The notes under the pieces: generated by a model | Databases searched by the model: none | Seen by the model: the letters and a program-made list of their open reading frames with translations, nothing else | Told to the model about the DNA's origin: nothing | Shown here: piece by piece, positions 43,102 to 51,343 of the stretch | Layout: each line of letters opens with the position of its first letter | Numbering within the stretch: the stretch's first letter is position 1 | Assembly: GCA_948468465.1 (NCBI GenBank) | Contig: CAOKJJ010000002.1 | Location: 11,902 to 75,901 of the forward strand | Length of the DNA stretch: 64,000 bases | Source: an uncultured Eubacterium sp. | GTDB taxonomy: Bacteria > Bacillota_A > Clostridia > Lachnospirales > Lachnospiraceae | Reading direction: 5' to 3' | Made by a program: the position numbers and the translations under genes

Positions 43102-44499
43102 TTATATCTGATTTTTTAGTATTGCTTCACACCGCATTACTTTTTCACTTTCATTTAGATTATCATTTAAAATAACTTCCATTATAGCTTTCTTTTGAGC
43201 CTGACGGATAGGAATAATATTTGTTTTAGCTTCATTATTCTGCGTAAGTTCTTTCTTTATGTTTTTTATTTCCTTGTAGTTTCTCCAACATAAATAAATG
43301 GCTACTCCCACAAATACAACTGGCAAAATCGACATAGCAATAGAAATAATAATTATCCCTATACCATTTTGGATAGTGGCTAAAGGCATAAAAAGCAATG
43401 CTATTGGAATTGGAATGCCGCATACTCCTAACCAAATCCAAACAAATTTCAACCAACATTTTTTCTTTCTGTCGTTTAGAACAGAACATTCATTGTCATA
43501 TTGCCGTTTTATATTTTCTATAGAAACATCTTCCGGGTCGATCTTTCCTTTAACAGAATCTTCGCATTCATCAGATATTAAGCGATTGCCTGATTTCATT
43601 CGAGTTCCAACAGAACCTCTAAAATTGCCCGAAACAAAACATTCATATTTTTGCCCGCTGAATTCATAAATAACATGATAGACTGGACAATACCATATCT
43701 GGCAAATTTCATCGGAATCAAATTCCATGTGCAAATCTGCATATGCCTGACCGGGAATTTTCCCGATGCACTCTTTCTTTGCCATTGACTTCGCTTTAGA
43801 CAGTTCAGTATCAACATCACTTTCATTTAGCGGTTTCGATTGCCTGATTACCATTCCATCTTTAACTGCTTCTTGCGAATAAGGAATTTTCTGATTTTCT
43901 ACTGAATCTGAATGAAATATTATACTTGAAAATAAATCATCAGCAGCATGATTTTCCAAATGCATGGGAAATGGATATTCCTTATCATGATAGTAAGTAT
44001 GATTCCCTCTTATCTCACCGGAATTCCTTTTCCGTCCGGTTTCCTTTTCGTATGAGACATTTTCAGTAACAGGTACAGTCACTTCTCTGGGTTCCCAAGG
44101 CTTGGTAAGTGCATCTCCGGAATAACCTTTTGCTGTGGATGTGAAAGGATGCAATACACCGCTTTTCCATCTTTTCGCTTTTGTGTCATAATAATCAAAT
44201 CCAGATTTTTTATGTTCCTCTCCAAAACGGTCAAAATAATGAATCTGCTGTTCATAATGTGTTTCCTGTTCCGTCCAACGTTCTTTAAAAATACTGACTG
44301 CATTCCATTTAGCTGTATAACTGATTTCTAATCGTTCTACGGGATAATACTCCTTATCAATCGAAACAAGGCGGCTATGGCAAATTGCTTCAACAGGTGA
44401 TGTTTCTTTTTCGCTTAGGTATCGAATTACCTCTTTCCAAACAGTAGATTTTTGAACAGAAAACGGAATAACAAAGGTTTCTCTATTTTCAAAATTCAT
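43102..44499 (-). CDS. Membrane-anchored hypothetical protein
   Basis: The 465-residue protein has a large soluble region (residues 1-345) with many Tyr, Glu and Lys residues. Two adjacent hydrophobic segments follow (about 355-385 and 390-415), then a cytoplasmic tail ending NLNESEKVMRCEAILKNQI, which resembles a SHOCT-type ending. ATG 44499 has AAGGAGG 9 bases upstream; the longer frame from 44613 overlaps the upstream gene. I cannot assign a function. A role as a membrane effector of the cargo module is a guess. Confidence 0.65.
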   Translation of the reverse strand: MNFENRETFVIPFSVQKSTVWKEVIRYLSEKETSPVEAICHSRLVSIDKEYYPVERLEISYTAKWNAVSIFKERWTEQETHYEQQIHYFDRFGEEHKKSGFDYYDTKAKRWKSGVLHPFTSTAKGYSGDALTKPWEPREVTVPVTENVSYEKETGRKRNSGEIRGNHTYYHDKEYPFPMHLENHAADDLFSSIIFHSDSVENQKIPYSQEAVKDGMVIRQSKPLNESDVDTELSKAKSMAKKECIGKIPGQAYADLHMEFDSDEICQIWYCPVYHVIYEFSGQKYECFVSGNFRGSVGTRMKSGNRLISDECEDSVKGKIDPEDVSIENIKRQYDNECSVLNDRKKKCWLKFVWIWLGVCGIPIPIALLFMPLATIQNGIGIIIISIAMSILPVVFVGVAIYLCWRNYKEIKNIKKELTQNNEAKTNIIPIRQAQKKAIMEVILNDNLNESEKVMRCEAILKNQI

Positions 44500-44518
44500 A
44501 GATTTTTCCCTCCTTGGA

Positions 44519-44971
44519 TTACTCTCCAAAATAATATACTTCTTCCTCATACCTGTTACAAAGCCTGGTAAAAGCTGATTCAAAGTCAGACATTTCAACT
44601 TCGGTATAATCATGGATAAATTCTTCTACACAAATCATCCCATCTGTAAACCAGCGTTGGTGTTCCTCGTTATCTCCCATATAGGAAATCGACCTTAAAA
44701 CGGCTTCTGTAAACTTTCCACAGGCATCAAATTCCCATTGTTTTATGTTGTCTGGATAATTATTAATTGAAGAAAAAATTGCTAAACGGTCTGTCAGGGC
44801 AGTATCTGAACATGAAATCATACAATGTTTGATATGTACCGTCAAATATTTCCATGTATCTAAAAATAAAGTCTTAAAAATATCTAATGACATTCCCCGA
44901 CAGGCTTCCAAATCATTCAACAACTGATCCCAATTATTTTTTAATTCTTCCCGGTCATTTTGAGCTTTCAC
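44519..44971 (-). CDS. Hypothetical cargo protein
   Basis: The 150-residue acidic protein (about 20 acidic residues in the carboxy third) has no recognised domain. The GTG start at 44971 follows AGGAGG by 6 bases. It ends 20 bases before the membrane-anchored gene and may be co-expressed with it. It could be a small partner protein, which cannot be judged from sequence. Confidence 0.6.
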   Translation of the reverse strand: MKAQNDREELKNNWDQLLNDLEACRGMSLDIFKTLFLDTWKYLTVHIKHCMISCSDTALTDRLAIFSSINNYPDNIKQWEFDACGKFTEAVLRSISYMGDNEEHQRWFTDGMICVEEFIHDYTEVEMSDFESAFTRLCNRYEEEVYYFGE

Positions 44972-45115
44972 CTTTTACCTCCTTCGGTTGTTTACAATCA
45001 TAATATTTTCTATAAGCGATACCTTTCAGCAAGGAAATCTCTTGATATATTGATTATAATAAGTCCTCTGGGATGTACAAGGGCACTTAATAATTTCATA
45101 ATATTTAGGTGTATG

Positions 45116-45973
45116 TCAGGATTTCATTTTCTGGCATGGTTTTTCCTGCCCGTTCCTGCAATATTTCCTTATTACACAATCACAGCACAATGGACGTCTG
45201 CTTGTGCAGATTTCTCCATAACCTGTTGCACAATACGACCACAAAATATAATCCACTTCCGCAACATGCCTGTTTAAGATATCTGCAATTTCCCTGACAA
45301 TTTCCATTGCTTCAAATACTGGAACAATTTCCAGTTCTGAACAGGCTAATATACTGTTTCCCAGTATCCGGCGGACATGTCTGTCAGGTTTTGCAAGGTC
45401 ATAACCGACATTCCGCAGATATTCCGCTGTCAGGGCTTCGCTCAATTGTTTCATCTTATTTTCACTGTCAGATTGTGAGAGTGTTTCTATCAGTGTTTGA
45501 AAAGAGGAATCTTTCTCTATAAAACGCTTGTAGTAACTGTCAATACTTCCGAAAGTATCTTCCCATTGTTTTAATTTTCTGATATTATCAGGAATCAAAC
45601 CTTTTAATTGATTATTAGTGCTTATGCCTGCCAATTTCTGTACTTTGATTTCCTCTTTCAGTGTTTCTACAGAACAGGAGAGTAGAGTATCGGCATCATA
45701 GTTTTGGAAAATTTTATCTATAGACAGGATTCTTCCTGTGCTTTCATCAATATCTTTCTCCACACGCTCCCATGAAATTCCCGAACTCAACATAGCGTAT
45801 ACCATGCCCCGGATATGGTCGCTGATTGTAAAGTGTTTTCCCTGTTCCCTTTTTTCAATCTGCTTCTTTACGTGAGTATTCTCCCACAATTTTTTCCCAT
45901 GCAGAACAGTTTTTAAATATTCCCCCATGATTTCTACTGATTCTGCGGTTCTTGCAATCGCTTCTTTGTTCAT
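45116..45973 (-). CDS. Endonuclease III-like DNA glycosylase with a 4Fe-4S loop
   Basis: The carboxy end carries C256-x6-C263-x2-C266-x5-C272, the exact spacing of the endonuclease III/MutY iron-sulphur loop. Ahead of it, YLRNVGYDLAKPDRHVRRI contains D197 at the position of the catalytic aspartate. The amino half is helical (MNKEAIARTAESVEIM). The 285-residue length exceeds plain Nth because of the extra amino-terminal part. Its start overlaps the XRE gene stop as ATGA, so the two form a coupled unit. It may excise modified bases from invading DNA, which is inference. Confidence 0.75.
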   Translation of the reverse strand: MNKEAIARTAESVEIMGEYLKTVLHGKKLWENTHVKKQIEKREQGKHFTISDHIRGMVYAMLSSGISWERVEKDIDESTGRILSIDKIFQNYDADTLLSCSVETLKEEIKVQKLAGISTNNQLKGLIPDNIRKLKQWEDTFGSIDSYYKRFIEKDSSFQTLIETLSQSDSENKMKQLSEALTAEYLRNVGYDLAKPDRHVRRILGNSILACSELEIVPVFEAMEIVREIADILNRHVAEVDYILWSYCATGYGEICTSRRPLCCDCVIRKYCRNGQEKPCQKMKS

Positions 45974-46218
45974 TTGTTTTTTTCTCCTTTTTCTGGCTGT
46001 TGATACTGTCTCGGACAGGAGTGCTTTACTTCAATAAACAATTCCGGGCTGACATTCAGCGCAAGACAGATAGCCCTTAAATCATCTGCATATAATGTAC
46101 GTTTTCCATTCAAAATAGCATTGAATGTATTCTTTGGAATCCCTGCTTTTTCCGCAACGGCCACTTGCTTCAATCCATTTTCATCTATATATGCACGAAC
46201 TTTCTGATAAACAGACAT
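45970..46218 (-). CDS. XRE-type helix-turn-helix regulator
   Basis: The 82-residue protein has a helix-turn-helix (VAVAEKAGIPKNTFNAILNGKRTLYADDLRAICLALN). AAGGAG lies 9 bases before ATG 46218. It is the first gene of the cargo operon and overlaps the glycosylase gene. It may regulate the operon through the promoter palindrome at 46252-46280. Confidence 0.8.
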   Translation of the reverse strand: MSVYQKVRAYIDENGLKQVAVAEKAGIPKNTFNAILNGKRTLYADDLRAICLALNVSPELFIEVKHSCPRQYQQPEKGEKNK

Positions 46219-46244
46219 ATTCCGTATCTCCTTTTTCTATTTCT

Positions 46245-46280
46245 ACTATAAAAGTACTGCTGAAATAGTCAAGAGTACTT
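46245..46280 (-). promoter_or_regulatory. Cargo operon promoter within an operator palindrome
   Basis: On the minus strand TTGACT (46267-46272) and TATAGT (46245-46250) are separated by 16 bases. AAGTACT and AGTACTT (46252-46280) form an inverted repeat overlapping both hexamers. The site probably binds one of the XRE proteins and controls transcription of the 38-46 kb genes. Confidence 0.75.
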
Positions 46281-46418
46281 AATAATTTGGTAACATTGTA
46301 ACATTTTAGTAATATTTAATGTGCCTGAGAATTTTATGAGCATACTGTTTTTCATCCCCCTTTCACTTCCAGAATTTCATGATTTTTTACCATAATATCA
46401 CAGTAATACTGTATTTTC

Positions 46419-46453
46419 AAGTTAAAAATCCAGTTTTTCATGATTTTTAACTT
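46419..46453. promoter_or_regulatory. 12-bp inverted repeat operator upstream of the XRE gene
   Basis: AAGTTAAAAATC and GATTTTTAACTT are perfect 12-bp arms with an 11-base spacer. The right arm overlaps the -35 region of the plus-strand promoter. The direct repeat TTTCATGATTTTT occurs near 46375 and again near 46436. Together they suit autorepression. Confidence 0.65.
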
Positions 46454-46479
46454 TACTTTTCAGATTCTGTGTGTATAAT
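46452..46479 (+). promoter_or_regulatory. Promoter of the divergent XRE gene
   Basis: TTTACT (46452-46457) and TATAAT (46474-46479) are separated by 16 bases. The -10 is a perfect consensus. It drives the 46502 gene, divergent from the cargo operon. Confidence 0.65.
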
Positions 46480-46501
46480 TAGAATAGAATAAAGGCAGGT
46501 G

Positions 46502-46822
46502 ATGGAATTGAAATATGAAATAGGCGGGCGAATCCGCAAATATCGAGAAGCATGTGGGATAAGCCAGGTACAGTTAGCTGAAAAACTGGGGATAAGCAAT
46601 AACAGGGTTTCAAATTGGGAACAGGGAATCAACAGGCCAGATGCAGATATTCTTGCTGACATATGCAGAGCATTAAATATTTCCCCAAGTGAATTGTTGG
46701 ATGTCCGTTTATCTTCTGATGAACTGAATGAGAAAGAACGGGAGATTATCCGGGCATATCGTTCAAAGCCGGAATTACAGCCGGCAGTAGATATTTTACT
46801 GGGGATTTCCGGTGATTCATAA
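46502..46822 (+). CDS. XRE-family repressor, only plus-strand gene of the element
   Basis: The 106-residue protein has a Cro/C1 helix-turn-helix (RKYREACGISQVQLAEKLGISNNRVSNWEQG) and a short carboxy helix. It resembles the lysogeny-type repressors of phage satellites. ATG 46502 has AAAGG 6 bases upstream; a GTG at 46499 is less well spaced. It probably represses the cargo promoter and its own. Confidence 0.82.
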   Translation: MELKYEIGGRIRKYREACGISQVQLAEKLGISNNRVSNWEQGINRPDADILADICRALNISPSELLDVRLSSDELNEKEREIIRAYRSKPELQPAVDILLGISGDS

Positions 46823-47247
46823 TTTGTTATGGGAAACCTTATATATTTTTGAGATTAGATTAAAGTAACTGTTTTTATCTTGTTCATAAAAATTCATGAA
46901 ACCGTCAGGATATTTTGTGAAACAAGATGCATCTAACCGAGATGGAAAAGAACAGTGTTACCTATATATTTATCCATATGGAAAAGAAAACAGGCTCAAA
47001 ATGGAAGAGAACCTTTGAGAAAGGGTGTAGACCATGAAACATTTACAGGAAAAACAGACGCTTCTAAAATCCCACGTTTAAACATATATCTGATTTGATT
47101 TACGCGGTCAATGAGGGAAATATCCTTGTATTCATGGATATTGAACGAATGCCGTAAGGGTTCATGCAAACAGCTTGCTGTAGGGTATGGTACCAGGATG
47201 GGAGAAAATTTTTCAAACATCCAACTCCTTGTATATCTGCGTATGAA
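46823..47247. other. Intergenic segment with a possible decayed coding remnant
   Basis: No intact gene was found between the repressor and the primase. A plus-strand frame at 46896-47018 reads MKPSGYFVKQDASNRDGKEQ and so on to MEENL in 40 residues, without a ribosome site. Other short plus-strand pieces follow, such as NILVFMDIERMP, in different frames. The pattern suggests a broken gene with several frameshifts; the family is not recognised. Confidence 0.3.
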
Positions 47248-47278
47248 AATAGCCATTGAAATTCCATCAATGGCTATT
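47248..47278. terminator. Terminator between the repressor and the primase
   Basis: A perfect 12-bp stem, AATAGCCATTGA with TCAATGGCTATT, has a 7-base loop. It lies between convergent genes (plus-strand repressor, minus-strand primase) and could end transcription from both. Confidence 0.7.
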
Positions 47279-47339
47279 TATTAAATATCCATCCTCTATT
47301 TATGGTGGTGAATGGTAGAGAAATCATAAACTTTTGAAA

Positions 47340-49658
47340 TTAAAATTCCAAATCATTTTCTGAAAAGTTATCTATCTCTCCACCATCCTCTATCATAGAT
47401 GGAGGAGTAATGTAAGGTATACGGAATTGCTTTATTCTTACCCCGTCATAAAAACTTCCTCTCGCATTGCTCTTATGTTTGTATCCGGCTTCAGTCATTG
47501 CTTTTTTAAATGCGGGGCAGCTTTTGATATGTTCACCTGTATTTATGCAGTAATCCTTATAATTATTATAGAGTTCACCTGCTTTTTCAGAATAGGCCCT
47601 GTCAGTTTCACAGCATTCAAACAGATAATTTTGAATCCAATTATTTTCAGCCCGATATGTTTTAATTGCTTGTTTTACAATTTCCGGCTGTGATATTTTA
47701 TAATCTGATTCTATGAATTTCTGCGCTCCCTGTATCATCCATGATAATACAGCACCCCCGGAGTTTTGAAATAAGTATTCTGTATAATTTTTTATTTCCT
47801 CACTGTCATGAATAACAGTCTGAAAAGGCACAACAACCAATCTGCGCCATGTTCCGTTATCCAATGCTTCAACAGATGGAAGATGGTTGGTACATAGAAC
47901 AGTTGTATGTGTTGGTATAAATGAAAATGGATTTTTATATTTTTTCTCTGCATATATCATGTCTGTAGAACATAATTGTTTTAAAGAAGCTGTATCAAGC
48001 TGTCTGCCGTCTTCCAGTTCCGAAGCAATTACCAGACGTTTCCCACGCAGTTCAGCAAATTCATTCTTTTTATTTATCCGGGAATTTTTTATAAGTATCT
48101 CCGCTGATAGATTGCCGGAATAATTTCCCATAACCATAGAAAGCAGATTAAAAAACGTGCTTTTACCATTTTTTCCTGTACCGTAAGCAATAATAAGGTT
48201 CTCACAATATACCTTTCCGATCAGACACATTCCGGCGATATACTGTAAGTACTGTTTTAATGATTGATTATGATTGGTAATGGTTTCCAAAAAGTTCTGA
48301 AATAACTCTGCGTTTTGTAAATCTGGGCTTACTGTTGTCATCTTTGTACAATAATCCAAGGAATTATGTGGATTTTGTGTTCCTGTCCGCAAGTTTATGA
48401 TACCAGCAGGGGTATTTAATAAAAATCCGTCTTTGTCGAGTTTTTCTATATCAATTTCAACCATAGGCTGTGCTTCGGATAAAACGGCAGTAATACAGGA
48501 AGCGTTACGACGTTTCATAACAAATTTCCGATAATTTTCAGCATTCTTAATATTTCCTTTTACGCTTTCCTGCTTCGAAACATCATCATTTATGATCGCA
48601 TTATTTTCCTCTTTTCTGGCTTCTGTCAGTAAAGAAGAAACCTCTTTTAATTGATATGTTGTCAGAAGCTGTACAAAACGATGGATTTTGGTTTTACTTT
48701 CAACCCATACTTTACCATTGTAATAAAGATAGTCCGTTGCGGTAGAATAACGGACAACATCTTTAAATACCTTTACGAATACATTCGTCTGTCCTAAATC
48801 CGTAAAATCATTTGGTTTCAATGTTTCTGCTTTCGAAAACAATTCGTATAATTCCGGCGGAAGATAATCAGGACTGTTCTCCGTTTTTTCATGATAATGT
48901 TTACAAACACTTTCCCAGATACTGATTAGTTCTGTTTCTTCCATAGGCGGTACACATTTTTTAATTTCGCTACAAAATGCGGAATATGCTTTATCAGATT
49001 CTCCCCAGCGTGTGACTACACGGGTTGCATAGTCAAAAAGTGTACTATGTCGTTTCCCATAAGGAATAATACTGTTATTTTCTGGAAAACTATTCTTATT
49101 AAATGATTCCTGAATATCTATTTCAACTGTTTCCATAAAATCTGACAATACAATATCTCCATCATAAAATTCTATCTGCGGATTTTCAACACCAAAGAAA
49201 AAACGGGCAGAATCCTTTGCATTAGCATCAAATGCTGTAAAATAGGCGCATACTTTATTTTTCAGTTTTTGATATTCTGTACTGTTTTCAATCAGCCTGT
49301 CAGGAAAATATACATGGAACTTCGGACGTGCCGCCTTTCCATCTTTTATTTTCATGTGGTTTCTTGAAAATACAATATAAAAACATACATTCGGAAACTG
49401 TTCCTTAATATCAACAGGATATATCCAATCGGAAGAATTATCACTGTCAGAATTATCAATATCGAACATGGTACAGTTTGATTGGATAAAATGCTCTTTT
49501 TTTCTGTGATTATTCTTGTACCTGGCACACACATGGTCATGGGATACGGCTGTCTTTAAATCATTTTCGGAACTTATTTGAATCTCATTCGGATAAAACT
49601 GATTGCTTGCAGTCTGGCATGTGTTGCTGTAAAATAGTGTAAAATTGGTTTTTGTCAT
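47340..49658 (-). CDS. D5/P4-type primase-helicase
   Basis: The 772-residue protein resembles phage and satellite D5-like primase-helicases. The amino half is a primase-like part with MFDIDNSDSDN (residues 64-74) and a later RPKFHVYFP strand. The carboxy half has Walker A GTGKNGKST (residues 493-501), a Walker B stretch around LVIASELEDGR and the arginine region NGTWRRLVVVPF. Such enzymes start replication of P4-like satellites, phage-inducible islands and integrative elements. AGGAGG lies 8 bases before ATG 49658. It is the end gene next to the right attachment site. Confidence 0.9.
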   Translation of the reverse strand: MTKTNFTLFYSNTCQTASNQFYPNEIQISSENDLKTAVSHDHVCARYKNNHRKKEHFIQSNCTMFDIDNSDSDNSSDWIYPVDIKEQFPNVCFYIVFSRNHMKIKDGKAARPKFHVYFPDRLIENSTEYQKLKNKVCAYFTAFDANAKDSARFFFGVENPQIEFYDGDIVLSDFMETVEIDIQESFNKNSFPENNSIIPYGKRHSTLFDYATRVVTRWGESDKAYSAFCSEIKKCVPPMEETELISIWESVCKHYHEKTENSPDYLPPELYELFSKAETLKPNDFTDLGQTNVFVKVFKDVVRYSTATDYLYYNGKVWVESKTKIHRFVQLLTTYQLKEVSSLLTEARKEENNAIINDDVSKQESVKGNIKNAENYRKFVMKRRNASCITAVLSEAQPMVEIDIEKLDKDGFLLNTPAGIINLRTGTQNPHNSLDYCTKMTTVSPDLQNAELFQNFLETITNHNQSLKQYLQYIAGMCLIGKVYCENLIIAYGTGKNGKSTFFNLLSMVMGNYSGNLSAEILIKNSRINKKNEFAELRGKRLVIASELEDGRQLDTASLKQLCSTDMIYAEKKYKNPFSFIPTHTTVLCTNHLPSVEALDNGTWRRLVVVPFQTVIHDSEEIKNYTEYLFQNSGGAVLSWMIQGAQKFIESDYKISQPEIVKQAIKTYRAENNWIQNYLFECCETDRAYSEKAGELYNNYKDYCINTGEHIKSCPAFKKAMTEAGYKHKSNARGSFYDGVRIKQFRIPYITPPSMIEDGGEIDNFSENDLEF

Positions 49659-49723
49659 CGTGTTTACCTCCTATTTTCCATACAGAGAGATTGTCTCTGA
49701 AATTTTTGTATTTGAGGGCATAA

Positions 49724-49770
49724 AAAACAGCCATGTTGTTATCCCAAAAGATAACTAACATGACTGTTTT
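49724..49770 (-). terminator. Insulating terminator at the right end of the element
   Basis: AAAACAGCCATGTTGTTATC and a 21-base partner with one bulge and one mismatch make a stem of about 20 bp with a 6-base loop. On the minus strand it is followed by TTTTTT. It lies between the sleC fragment and the primase gene and would stop read-through from the host promoter. Confidence 0.7.
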
Positions 49771-49890
49771 CGTTAGTTTTTAGAATTATGGCTTGTCCGG
49801 TCAATGATTACCGATATTCGACGGAATAAGCAGATTTCCCTGTCATTTTGATAATCAATTCATTCAGTGTAAGGGCTTTGCAACCCTGAA

Positions 49891-50592
49891 TCACCGTGTA
49901 TTCCGGTACCATTCCGTATAAACCCGATTCATCGTAAAAGACATAATCGCCAGTATATTCGCCCGTATCGTCGCATCCGGCCAGGTCGCATAGATCTCGC
50001 TGGATGCGACGTTTTTAATATAATCTTTATATCGGATATAATAATCAGTCGCAGTCGTATCTGTCGGGGCGCCGTCATGCACTACGACATATTCCGGTAC
50101 TACAACTCTGCTAAGTACAATTTCACCGGTCTGACGGACAGGCTTGATCTCGGCTTCTTCGATTTTCGGAGGGAAATTGCCAAACAAGGTATTTGCAGGA
50201 ATGACAATGTCGTCCGGCCAGGTGGCTGCCGCGCCTATCGGCTGTAACCGGATATCCTGCACAGCAGTCTGGTCTGAAAGCACCTGAACTCCGTTCACCG
50301 TTACCGGCTGGTAGCCTTCCGCCGTAATCTGAATCGTGTATTGTGCATATGGCTGTGTTTCGGACGGCTCCAGGCTGTATTCCAGCGGCGGTGCCTCCAA
50401 ATCAACCTGTTCTGTCTGTCCGGACTCATTCGTACTGATTTCTTCGAATGTACTGTCCGGTTCTCCCGTATAAGAAATCGTAACTCTTGCGTCCGCAATC
50501 GGATCCCTGTTAACCCTGGATTCCACGCTTACCCGCAGCCTGCCCGTATCCGGCATGTCTGCCTGCGTATGATATATACTCTTCATAAGCAC
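49891..50592 (-). pseudogene. sleC: Amino-terminal fragment of a SleC-like spore cortex-lytic protein
   Basis: The 233-residue fragment starts at GTG 50592, 7 bases after AAGGA. It contains APPLEYSLEPSETQPYAQYTI and ends NRVYTEWYRNTR; the last residues come from the element. The stretch VVVPEYVVVHDGAPTDTTATDYY, then KNVASSEIYATWPDATIRAN, is the pattern I recall in SleC from Clostridium. The continuation (NKGYNFTITSS) is at 35655 on the other side of the element. SleC is a spore cortex-lytic transglycosylase made as a pro-form and activated during germination. With the gene split, the protein cannot be full length unless the element leaves. Confidence 0.72.
49904..49910. other. Attachment core, right
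   Basis: CGGTACC, identical to 35649-35655. On the minus strand it lies in the WYR codons of the sleC-like amino-terminal fragment, which then runs into a stop codon from the element (NTR then stop). The flanking region contains AGGG-ctttgcaa-CCCT, a possible arm site. Confidence 0.7.
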
Positions 50593-50650
50593 ACAAATAT
50601 CCTTCTGTTCTTACTATCAGCATATGCAGCCTGCCCGATTGTGTGTAACT

Positions 50651-51325
50651 TTATTCCTGTTCCCGGATAATATTTTTGACCGCTTCCGCCTGATTGCGGA
50701 TATGATTGCGCATCGCGTCTGCCACACGTTCTTTATCCTTCTCCCTTAATGCTTCCAGAATCGTCTTGTGTTCTTTAATCAGCATCGGGTAGTTTTCTTT
50801 TTCCTTTAAATATTCCACACGGTAACGATATATCTGCTCTCTTAAATTATTCAGCAAAGTTACGAGTTTCGGATTGTCAGTCGATTCATAAATAATATCA
50901 TGAAATTCGACATCATAAGCAACGATTTTGCTCAGATTTCCGGTCTGAATCGCATTTTCAAAATTTTTCGCAGCGAGTGTAAGATTTTTGAGCTGTTCCT
51001 CGGTCATCTTATCACATGCAACCTGAACTGCCAGATCATCCAATGCTTCCCGGATTTGCAAAACATCTTCCATATTTTTTTCTGTCATTCTGGCTACCTC
51101 CGCACCTTTTCTTGGTATGGTAACGGCAAGCCCTTCCTGCTCCAGCATCCGGATCGCTTCCCGGATCGGTGTTCGGCTGACGCCTAATTTTGCAGCAAGC
51201 TGCAGTTCCATCAAACGTTCACCTGGTCGTAAATCTCCTTTTAATATGGCCTCTCGCAGTGTTTGAAATACAACATCACGCAAAGGCAGATACGCATTCA
51301 TGTTTAATTTCAAATCTTCTGACAT
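50651..51325 (-). CDS. GntR/FadR-family regulator (FCD domain)
   Basis: The 224-residue protein has an amino-terminal winged helix (GERLMELQLAAKLGVSRTPIREAIRMLEQEGL, about residues 35-68) and an FCD ligand domain with metal-type histidines in VEFHDIIYE, KEHKTILEAL and MRNHIRNQ. These regulators bind organic acids and control small metabolic operons. The gene follows ispE by 18 bases on the same strand. A TTGTATA-N10-TATACAA operator lies over the ispE transcription start. It could therefore regulate its own operon. Confidence 0.88.
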   Translation of the reverse strand: MSEDLKLNMNAYLPLRDVVFQTLREAILKGDLRPGERLMELQLAAKLGVSRTPIREAIRMLEQEGLAVTIPRKGAEVARMTEKNMEDVLQIREALDDLAVQVACDKMTEEQLKNLTLAAKNFENAIQTGNLSKIVAYDVEFHDIIYESTDNPKLVTLLNNLREQIYRYRVEYLKEKENYPMLIKEHKTILEALREKDKERVADAMRNHIRNQAEAVKNIIREQE

Positions 51326-51343
51326 TTTCCTACCCTCTGTCTT

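Larger units (their letters stand above)
35649..49910. mobile_element. 14.3-kb serine-recombinase integrative element inserted in a sleC-like gene
   Basis: The boundaries are the 7-bp CGGTACC copies at 35649-35655 and 49904-49910. Each sits where a SleC-like reading frame breaks. The element carries a large serine recombinase at one end, a D5/P4-type primase-helicase at the other, divergent XRE regulators, and about twelve cargo genes mostly on the minus strand. There are no capsid, tail, terminase, relaxase or type IV secretion genes. That makes it a satellite-like or integrative mobilisable element rather than a full phage or conjugative element. Removing it at the core would rejoin the YR codons in frame. 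Confidence 0.85.

Noticed and set aside
46996..47256. An 86-codon minus-strand frame
   Set aside because: It lacks a ribosome site and overlaps both the decayed plus-strand pieces and the terminator stem.
35649..49910. A conjugative element or complete prophage
   Set aside because: No relaxase, coupling protein, type IV secretion, terminase, capsid or tail gene was found.
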